DNA of 64,000 nt from Nemertoderma westbladi (lineage: Eukaryota > Xenacoelomorpha > Nemertodermatida > Nemertodermatidae). Of the stretch, positions 1 to 8,338 are shown in pieces. A program made the position numbers and the translations under genes. The stretch is taken from the NCBI GenBank assembly GCA_032718475.1, contig JAUCBJ010007194.1, forward strand, positions 53,027 to 117,026, given 5' to 3'. Numbering within the stretch: position 1 is the first letter of the stretch; every line of letters starts with the position of its first letter. The notes beneath the pieces are model-generated. The model was not told where the DNA came from. It saw only the letters and a list, made by a program, of their open reading frames with translations, and did no database searches.

Positions 1-39
1 TCCCTAATTCAACCGACATCTAGGGACTCCCCAACTTAA
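1..39 (+). CDS. C-terminal tip of BEL/Pao Pol (element A, partial)
   Basis: Frame 1 is open from the window edge to a TAA stop at 37-39 and ends with the residues TSRDSPT. The same ending closes the Pol frame of element C (stop at 49790), and TSRDSIT closes element B (stop at 19987). This is therefore the very end of the Pol polyprotein of a plus-strand BEL/Pao element whose body lies left of the window. Only 12 codons are visible, so nothing can be said about its integrity. Confidence 0.75.
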   Translation, partial: SLIQPTSRDSPT

Positions 40-57
40 TATCGTTCGGAGTGGGCG
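40..57 (+). promoter_or_regulatory. polypurine tract before 3' LTR (element A)
   Basis: The purine-rich stretch GGAGTGGG sits between the Pol stop and the LTR start. The same stretch is found just after Pol in elements B (near 19971-19980, minus) and C (near 49774-49783, minus). This is where a polypurine tract priming plus-strand DNA synthesis is expected in an LTR retrotransposon. The function is inferred from position. Confidence 0.5.
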
Positions 58-1630
58 TGTGACTCTATTATTTTATATTATTTTATTATTTTTATATTTA
101 TGTATGTATTACTATGTAATTTTATTATAATCGTTTTATTTAATTTAGTAGAATATTATTTAGCGATTATTTAGTAGAATAGTGCAATATATTAGTGTTT
201 ATTACGTACGTAATTACTTATATTATATTTAGTGAGACGGCGAAGAAATAATTATTTTTTCTCTTTCCTTACTGTCCGTATTATATTATAAATACGTAAC
301 TACAGTAAGATGAAATGTCCGTACTTATTAAAGTACAATAAAGCCACTACTATATTAAAGTATTATTGGTAGGCAGAGTATTAGGAATGCAAAGTTCAGA
401 TCCTCGTGTCTCGGCTAAACCAAGCTCTGGGTAGACCTTGGAAACGACTTGCCTCTTCACACTGACATTGCTTCGTGCGATATTGCTCTCATACCGTATA
501 TTAAATAATACATATAGTAGCGTGATGTCCCTTTAACAGTAGCGTATAACGCGAAATAAATCTGTTAAACCCTTTGACCATCTGTAATTCTAGTCGATTA
601 AGATATCGTGGCACCCACCGATATACTTGAAAGACAAATTCTAGAATCAGTGGTTAACGTCCCCAGACAAGTTCTGGAATATACTGGTGCCCATCCTAAA
701 TATTAATTATTAATATTTACAAAAATCTGTCAAATATCAGATCCTTTAAAATTCTAGTCGATTAAGATATCGTAGCACTTACCGATACTCTTAAAAGGAC
801 AAAATTCCTAGAATTAAGGATCCTATGTCCCCAGACCTGCCTTGGAATCAAATTGTGTCAATTTAACATTAAATAATAAAATTTACGGGAATGAATTTAA
901 ATTCATATATTTTAATGAATTTAATAAATTGCAATTTTATGCAATTTATAACATTCCCAAAATTCCATTAATTAATAGATCATGGGAGCGGAGATTCACT
1001 CTATTAAGTGTATTTGTGTGTGAGAATCTCCAATGTATAGTCAATAGCCGATAAAATTCATAGAATCATGTATAAAGGGGATATTGACCATTAAAGAATT
1101 ACTATTAAATAGCATCCCAGATCTGTATGCATGAGAATTACCCTAATTCTACCGCTAGCTTTACATAATGTCACCATAGCAACAACCACGCTAGAATTAG
1201 AATTGAGTTAAAAGAACAATAGAAAGCTTGTCCCATTGAATAGCATAGGAAATAAATAGTGCACTGATAGTATCCAAGGATACATAATAATACAGTGACA
1301 TTCTGGAAGGCATTGACTAACGGACAAGTGACCCGAGTGTGTGTAATTTGTGACAAGTTGTGTGTGTGGTATTTGTGAGTTTATAGGCGAATGTTACTAC
1401 TAAGGTGTGTTTACAGTAGCGAGTCGCAATTGTGAAAGTAACCCTAACTCTCCAGTAAGAACCTGAGGTGTATCTAAGCCTTTGGGACGGACAGTCGAGT
1501 GACTTGTACCGGTTGTCGTTGTCGTTGTGCGGCTACGTCGTTGGCGAAAGTATAGCGGCGACGACACATCGGTGCTGAGGATCTCGCACTGTCCGGGGGC
1601 GGATTGGGGTAGGCAGCGACGCTCGCTGGC

Positions 1631-1642
1631 CTAAATATAAAC
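1631..1642 (+). promoter_or_regulatory. possible TATA-like element upstream of the LTR-borne ORF
   Basis: The string CTAAATATAAAC lies about 45 bp upstream of the relic ATG at 1678, after a GC-rich block. The same string is kept at the equivalent place in the minus-strand copies near 18360 and 61660. Conservation between copies is expected of a repeat, so promoter function is only a suggestion. Confidence 0.25.
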
Positions 1643-1677
1643 TCATTATAATATTAATAAACTCATATATAGCAGAT

Positions 1678-3011
1678 ATGACGGAGTTGATAGAAGACGG
1701 TCTTGGTATCAGGGAGCGATATAATCTACTTTCAAGCGTTTGTTGATAGCTTGATAAGCGGTGATACTAGTCCAACTACTACGAAGGATGATGGTTGATG
1801 GTTGTTATATCGAACCTACGATTTCCTGGAAGTAACTTACGCGTGAATTGGACTATGGAAAATTCACCGCTCGCTACACGCATTGTAATGGTATGTATAT
1901 GGACTTCTTAACCATTGACCATTCTATCGGTTTACACGATACGGACTATGTCGAACATATCCTACCCAGAGGAGTCGAAACGATAAACCAAAATTCTAAT
2001 GCGAAAATCCTATTCGAAATCGACTCGAAAGAAAAGACATTAAAGAAACAAATAAACGCGGTAACTCCAACATATATTTGGAATTCTTGATAGAAGCATT
2101 GTAACAACAAATAAATATCATCCGCGTTTCCCCTACAAGACGTGCGTCTTTGGTATTATTACGATAAATGCCCTAGACCCAGCCAATAAACGGAAAGACA
2201 TAAACATCCACGGAAACGTTGTGTTAAACACAGTTGTGCTCGTTATATTTACTGGAGTTTCGAGCGAAACTTGTTTGACATACAACCTATGCTCACTCGG
2301 CTCGAACGATCCTGGAGTAAACCTACGATCAGAGTCCCGGAATACTCGGTCAAACCTCCTCATTCCTTAGTTGGACCTCAGACCTGCGATCCTGGTGGTG
2401 TCGCGGATCCTCGCGGACGGTATTCACTGTTCAAGATCTAGTGCTACCCTAACAATTAATCGGTAACACTCCGACAGTGATTTCTAGCTAGCCGCCCATC
2501 TTACCTAGCCGGATTATGACGCGGACACCTAATATCACTATCCAACCGTATGGTCGTCCCGTTTAACGCGATACAACCCTTCATCAAGGTGAAGGAGAGC
2601 GTTGTACGAAACGAGTTAAACGCTATTCTATAAAGATCAAAAAAGAAACCTGCGTTTGTTCAGATAAACGTAAGTTATAACAGTAAGTCCAATCGATAAA
2701 CGAATTGGCCTTATCTCAGTTCGATTGGGAAATCTCGAATCTCAAAGAAGATATCAAGCTTAGAAAACCCTATTCTCTGCGAGAGTTTTGGACGAACGTA
2801 TCCCATGACAAGCGGAGGAAAATCAGCTCGAGGAGAAGCATATCGAAATGGACGAGACACCGACCGTAAACCCAAACCTTCTAATGCAATCATATTGCAC
2901 CCTTCACCCAGGAGTTATGGCCCTCCTAGTAAAGTGGCTCCCCCCAAAGAGAAAAAGACTCTTGCTAGCCTCAAAAAACTGCGTAAACGCCGTCTGCGCA
3001 AGAAAGACTAA
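1678..3011 (+). pseudogene. relic of an LTR-borne open reading frame (copy A)
   Basis: The region begins with ATG and the residues MTELIEDGLGIRERY, which match the intact start of the copy at 47046 (minus). It is broken by frameshifts within about 40 codons. Later pieces stay recognisable: a segment at 1848-2090 with HDTDYVEHILPRG, a segment near 2270-2440 with SFERNLFDV in another frame, and a basic C-terminal tail, KKLRKRRLRKKD, ending at 3011. No known domain was recognised. It is a dead copy of whatever the giant LTRs once carried. Confidence 0.5.
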
Positions 3012-4320
3012 CTGTTTAGAGTATCTTTATATTTTAGAAACTGTGATTTGTTATATTTTATAGACTTAAATCCCATTTTCTGGGAGCGGTGTAAAAGCTT
3101 TTGCGTAATTAGCCGGTTATTATCCCCGTAAAGTACTCTGTGGTTGGTTTACCAGGCATAAAAAGGCCGTGTCCTTGCTGTACTGGTGTTTTGGAGGACA
3201 TAAAAGCCATTTCTTCTGTATTTGTACTTTAGAGGACATAATCTGCAATTTCATGACGTAAAAAGCTCGATACTCTTGAAAACAGTGTCGCTACCATGAC
3301 GACGGCTAACGGCTGATATTGCCACGTTGCAGCTTTCTGTATCTGCCAATAGGATTTGAGTTGGTTTTGATTTCGACCTATCACAGATCTACTGAACTGA
3401 ATTTCCTATCTTTATGCTCATTCTCTGTGGTGGGTGGAAGCCTTTGTAAATAAGGTTATTCTTATCAGTGTTCAGTGTTATGTTTTTGCCCAGAGCCTAA
3501 GAACCGGCTTTTGGCACCTCCGTGTTTCAGTCTTTAGTCTTACATTAGTAGGCTCAATTATAGAACGTATATCTGTTATCTTAATTATCTTAACTTCTTA
3601 ACCACTCACGAGTTACACAAGTTAACTCATTCACTTAATAATCATTTATACATTAATATTACTGCTTTTACTGTCGGTCATTCATTATATTGGTTGATGA
3701 AATATTATATCGGAATACTGATCAATAGTCAGACACCCCACCTTCTTGATATACTAAAGGTTAGAGAGACCGGTTACAGATAAACGATTGCGACCTGTGT
3801 TGAGTGGTTTGAAGTGAATCTAATGCTATTTCATATGCCCAACATAAATTGTCTGTTGCTCTCTTTATACGTGACCAAATTTAGTGAAGGTCGGCAGATT
3901 AGTGTGCAGTATTGTGCAGCATTGTGTATGAGTGTAACTGATAACAAAACATCTCCTAAAGAATGTGCCATATACGTGAATCTATAGCCTTTTCGTTGTG
4001 ACTAGTTTAAGTCATAACTCTGTTTATATAGATAGAGCGCCACGTCCTAAAGGAACTGTTAATATTTCCCGAAAGTGAATAATATTTGTCAGAGATTATA
4101 TATCACGATCAGTCGAATAATACAGTAGGCTTACACCATCAATCATTAAGCCCCGAACTCAGTCTCCCGGGTATATCCAACGGGTGAATGATTGCGCATA
4201 GACTGGCTTCGGCTAATGTAGTGTATCAAATACTCGTCATAGGCTAAAGACTATCTATCATCCAAAAGACATTCTAATTTTGGCAGGTTAAACTGTCAAA
4301 GGTCTTTAAAAGCGCAAACA

Positions 4321-4841
4321 GATCAGTTTATAAGACAACTTCATGTCTACGGAATGAAGACGGGACTCGAATAAGCGACTCTGCGGTCTTTGCGGGATTA
4401 CACGGAATAGACTTATCGGTCATCGGAGATCTTCAAAATGTATAATCTCCAGTTCTAGTGGTCGTACGAAGTTCGTTTTAGGCTCATTCGAAAGCTCTTT
4501 TCTTAGAGAACAAAGTTACCATTTGATTTAAGACAAAATGGTTCTAAAGCAACATAACATGAATTTTGATAAAATATGCCTTGCAAATTTTGTTCAAGAT
4601 ATGATTGCTCCGGCACCTTTCAAGAGTTTGCCAAACCAAATGGTAACTTTGGTCTCTGAGAAAAGAGCTTTCGAATGAGCCCTAAACGAACTCCGTACGA
4701 CCACTAGAACTGGAGATTATACATTTTGAAGATCTCCGATGACCGATAAGTCTATTCCGTGTAATCCCGCAAAGACCGCAGAGTCGCTTATTCGAGTCCC
4801 GTGTTCATTCCGTAGACATGAAGTTGTCTTATAAACTGATC
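4321..4841. mobile_element. palindromic MITE-like element with ~205-bp arms
   Basis: The left arm (about 4321-4530) is the reverse complement of the right arm (about 4632-4841) with only a few mismatches. Both begin GATCAGTTTATAAGACAACT when read inward. The centre of about 100 bp is unique and AT-rich. There is no coding capacity, as expected of a non-autonomous DNA element or foldback MITE. Its left end abuts the last base of LTR A directly, so one of the two may have inserted at the edge of the other. No clear target-site duplication was seen. Confidence 0.7.
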
Positions 4842-5147
4842 AGTAGGTCCAATAATCATAAAAAAATACCTTCTCAATTAAAATTTTGTGCTCTTTCTCG
4901 TGGAGACATCCAATTAGCACCACTGAGCACAGAAATTTGCAGAAATTGAATGCAAACCCCAAACTTTATCGCCTTACCGATATCGCGATATATCGGAGCC
5001 AGTCTCTTCTATCCCAGATATCTCGAAAAGTAAGCAATATATAGGAAAACGGTTTCCATACTTAGATTCAGCATGAAATTCTGCATCAGATAGGATATGT
5101 TTCAAAAATTCGACTTTTTGGTCAGAAAATGCGCTACCCCCCCAATT
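4842..5147. other. 306 bp without recognised features
   Basis: Unique-looking sequence between the MITE and the short palindrome at 5148. Small ORFs exist on both strands, but none resembles a known protein or a repeat elsewhere in the window. Confidence 0.5.
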
Positions 5148-5231
5148 GGAGTAACTCGGTCTTATCATCATTCATCTTTAAGGGGGGGGGGGCCCCCTTA
5201 AAGATGAATGATGATAAGACCGAGTTACTCC
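5148..5231. repeat. perfect 39-bp inverted repeat around a G-run
   Basis: Bases 5148-5186 are the exact reverse complement of 5193-5231, with six G residues (5187-5192) as the loop. The right arm is part of the L2-like coding sequence that continues to 6083. The left arm is therefore an inverted copy of the first 39 bases of that fragment. Confidence 0.85.
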
Positions 5232-6083
5232 TATTGCAGAATCGTTTCGGATGCCACGTAGTCCCTCCGACAGTTCAATGTGGTGCTGACACAATAGTGA
5301 CTAGCACGCATGCACGCAATATTGGGTTTGTTATGGACTCACACTTAACATTTTCAAAACAAATTGCAGCAACAGTACGTGATTAATTTTTTCAATTACG
5401 TAATATATCAAAGATAAAACGGTATTTGTCAAGATACGACCTCGAAATATTGATCCATGCCCTAGTGACAAGCAAACTGGACATCAGCAATTCCCTCTAG
5501 TATGGTCTGCCAGTTAAGTTCATAAAGAAATTACAATACGTACAGAATGCGGCAACACGATTGCTGGCTGGTACTAGGAAGAGTGATCACATTACTCCAG
5601 TCCTTAAAGACCTGCATTGGCTTCCGATTAATCGCCGCATTCAGTTTAAAATAGCTCTACTAACATACAAATGTCTTAATGGCTGTGCTCCATCATATTT
5701 GGTAGACCTACTGACGCCTTACGACCCCTCTCGCCAGCTACGATCCCGTGATGCAGGAATGCTTGCTAGTCGTCCCCCGGTATCGCCTGGAAAACTATGG
5801 GTAACGGACATTCTCCATCGCTGCTCCTACAGTATGGAACACTCTACCCCTCAACATACGACGTTCGCCAACATTAAATGCCTTCAAGACGGGACCCGAA
5901 ACACATATTTTTAAACAGGAATATGTCATCTAACTCACAGAGAACATCTCTTTTTAACTCTTTCCTTTTTTTAGCGTTGTCTTTGTTTTTAATTCAGTAA
6001 ATTTTATATTGTGATATTTTTATAGCGCCTTGAAATAATGGCCAGAAAGGCGCTCTATAAATTATTATTATTATTATTATTAT
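5193..6083 (+). mobile_element. 5'-truncated L2/CR1-like non-LTR retrotransposon, 3' end
   Basis: The fragment encodes the C-terminal part of a reverse transcriptase. It reads MNDDKTELLLL from about 5202, then DSHLTFSKQ, LLAGTRKSDHITPVLKDLHW and a tail typical of L2/CR1 proteins. The frame has stops near 5386 and 5500 and a frameshift after about 5800. The 3' end has the GGCGCTCTATAAATT signature followed by an (ATT)n microsatellite at about 6060-6083, which is typical of L2/CR1 3' termini. Catalytic RT motifs are absent because of 5' truncation. It is a dead copy. Confidence 0.8.
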
Positions 6084-6088
6084 AAATG

Positions 6089-6622
6089 CGTTGAAATCAT
6101 GTAAGGAATGGGGAAAGAGGTCGAACTAGTGTAATGGGTTTATACTCAGTTGGCTGGTAGAAATGTTCCAAACGCTGTAAGGAATGGAGAAATTGGGTGA
6201 ATTCATGTAAGGGTTATTATACCAACAGTATTAGAAGAGTATACTTAGACTAACATGTGGTATTATTCTAGGCAGTATAACATTGGGATATGGTTTATAC
6301 GGGGCTGTATGAGTAAGCTAAAACAATTAGAACATTAGCTATACTATTGTCTAGGGATACATTCCTTTGATTGACATTGTTTTTGCCGTGAGGATCAGTA
6401 TTGATCGGGAAACTCAAGGAGAAAATGGTGTGAAAAACGATTCCTTATACAACATTAGTTCCTCTCTAAATACATGTATACCGCTATTTTTTACTATTTT
6501 TTACATTTTTTTTAAGTCACCTGACAATGAACCGTTTAATAGGCAGATACCAGCCAACTGAGTATAAAACCCTTACACTAGTTCGACCCCTCTCTCCATC
6601 CATTCCTTACATGATTTCAACG
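6089..6622. mobile_element. MITE with ~72-bp terminal inverted repeats
   Basis: The left end 6089-6157 (CGTTGAAATCATGTAAGGAA...) is repeated in reverse complement at 6550-6622. The interior of about 390 bp has no credible protein. It lies directly next to the (ATT)n tail of the L2 fragment, a plausible insertion target. No superfamily was assigned and target-site duplications were not resolved. Confidence 0.65.
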
Positions 6623-6746
6623 TCCAATCAAATAATATCTCATTAACCAATCCCATGTGTTAATGCAAGAGGTGTTCCTGGTATTGTAAGGATTGGGAAT
6701 ACGCGCCCTGGAAGGATCTAATTTCCACTGACCGAGCTCGCTCGAC

Positions 6747-7299
6747 CTAGTAAGAGTAGTACGAACAGGCAGTACGGAGGGTAGAGGTTAATTGGTTGCG
6801 GTAAGTAGTAAAAACTAAGTGATTATTTTGAGAGGGGTTTTTAATATAGGCACGGTACAGTTTATTTTTTGTAAGGGTACAGTTAATTAGGTTTTCGGTC
6901 ATCCATGGTTTAAGTGGAATGGAATGAGGGGGGACTGCGGTACGGGGGACGTGTCTAGAACTTTGTAAGCCTTGAGAACATAGAAGGACATTGTAAAAGT
7001 TGTCGAATTTATCGGAAGTGCTCAAGTTATTAGTAAAGGTACTAGTGCTCAATACAGATAGATTGAAGTTTGAGAAATCGAACTTAAATGTTTGTTTAGG
7101 GGCAATGGAAGAAGAGGAGTATTTTTCGAGAATAACAAAGGTGGGTTGGTGGTCGCTGGTGCCAATTTTACAAGAAATTGTAACGGGATTAGTTGAGTAA
7201 GTTGTGATGTTAGTAAAGATATGGCCGATTAGTGTTTCAGAGTGAATGGTACGACCTGTAAGTTCACAGTGAAAATTCGAGTAGGTCGATTAAATAATT
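6747..7299 (-). pseudogene. CR1-like ORF2 fragment: endonuclease C-terminal half and linker
   Basis: Read on the minus strand, the frame is open from about 7290 to a stop at 6747. It contains ETLIGHIFTN, then the GTSDHQPTF motif typical of the last catalytic block of APE-type endonucleases in CR1/L2/jockey elements. It continues into the endonuclease-RT linker (PWMTENLINCTLTKNKLYRA). Similarity stops near 6750, before the RT domain. The upstream half of the same endonuclease lies at 11516-11690, displaced by the insertion at 7300-11504. Confidence 0.75.
7289..7299 (+). repeat. left copy of 11-bp target-site duplication
   Basis: ATTAAATAATT occurs here and again at 11505-11515. Removing the 4205 bp between them together with one copy brings the two halves of a CR1-like endonuclease back into one frame across the duplicated bases, which supports these being insertion-generated duplicates. 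Confidence 0.75.
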
Positions 7300-7451
7300 C
7301 TCTCAATTAATAATAATTATATTATAATTATACAATTATCACAATTAATCATTTATAACACCATTGATCAAATCATAATTAATTAATATTATTGCACACA
7401 AGAATGTTAGGAATAGCACGACTTAGGATATAGGTTACCCTGGAAGGTGAG

Positions 7452-8165
7452 TCAGTATCGCCTTGCGAGCCCCACCCCACGGATCCCAGCCCCATCCCCA
7501 AACCCTAACCCACGCCACGGACGCCGCCCACCACGGAGGCAGAGGGAGTTGGACCGGAGGAGTGCGAATTGCAGCCGCCGGCGAACACCCCCCAGCACGC
7601 ACGCGAGGCCCCTCTCCCGCATACCATCTCGCCTTGCCACGAGTGACTCTGCGAGATGGCGGATAAGGATCTGGGCCTCGGTGCACCAGACACCGTCAGT
7701 GGTGCCGACCAGGGGGGTGAAGGCCATTCTCCGGTCCTCGCAGACGGTGCTGTAGTGGCGTTTCTTATGCCGGCACCGCTCCTCAAGCAGTGACTCGGTC
7801 GAACGGTTGGCCTGGGCATACGAGGTGGCGTCAGCGTTAATTAACGAAATATCAAACGACGCCACCCATTGATTGGCCCTGACCCCCCGAGCAACCAAGT
7901 CAGCTCGCACTCCCCCTACTGCCCAGCCATCACGGTCCAAATGACCTTGGGCAAGGGTCACCTCTCGTTCCACGCTCGATGGCCCAACCACCGAGGCCAA
8001 CAACTCTCCAAAGACCTCTCGCACCTCATCATGGCGCTTAATGATCAGCCCGCCAGACTTGCAGCTCAGTGCGTGTGAGGTGGAGAAAGACTCCCCACAA
8101 CCCTCGCACTTTGCTGGAAGACCTGGCGGGTCAAGGCCATAACGGAGAGCCAGGTTGTCCCTGAA
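7452..8165 (-). pseudogene. C-terminal CCHC zinc motif and restriction-like endonuclease domain
   Basis: After the in-frame TAG at 8166-8168, the minus frame is open to a stop at 7452. It first encodes a CCHC-type motif, KCEGCGESFSTSHALSCKSG, followed by KRHDEVRE. It then encodes RADLVARG...ASFDISLINADA, which fits the (R/K)xD-x(12-14)-D pattern of restriction-like endonucleases in R2-type elements. Next comes a conserved-looking block with YSTVCEDRRMAFTPLVGTTD. In living relatives this nuclease nicks the target DNA for target-primed reverse transcription. It is out of frame with the RT-encoding ORF (8339-11281). The final 40 residues are Gly/Arg-rich and may be noise. Confidence 0.7.
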
Positions 8166-8338
8166 CTAATCCGGGCTGAGGTCCGTATGATCAAGGGCTG
8201 ATGGCTGGGCCGTCAACCAACCCCCAGTCTTGTTATTAACGGTTCGTTCCACCGTTCGCCGATGTCTTGTTGGGAGTGCCACCACTGCAACCTCCTGCTT
8301 CTCCTTGTACAGGATGTCCTGGGCAATGCGGCTCTCCT

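Larger units (their letters stand above)
58..4320 (+). repeat. giant LTR of BEL/Pao element A (3' LTR, about 4.26 kb)
   Basis: The repeat starts with TGTGACTCTATT just after the purine tract and ends with GCGCAAACA. Related copies lie at 15729-19970 (minus), 44249-49773 (minus, interrupted) and 59221-62130 (minus, truncated). In the minus copies the matching ends read TGTGTGACT...GCGCGAACA, giving the TG...CA ends expected of LTRs. The length is far above the few hundred to roughly one thousand bases usual for BEL/Pao LTRs. The interior has AT-rich flanks, a GC-rich block near 1480-1630, a relic coding region (1678-3011) and a triplicated block of about 45 bp near 3140-3260. Confidence 0.75.
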
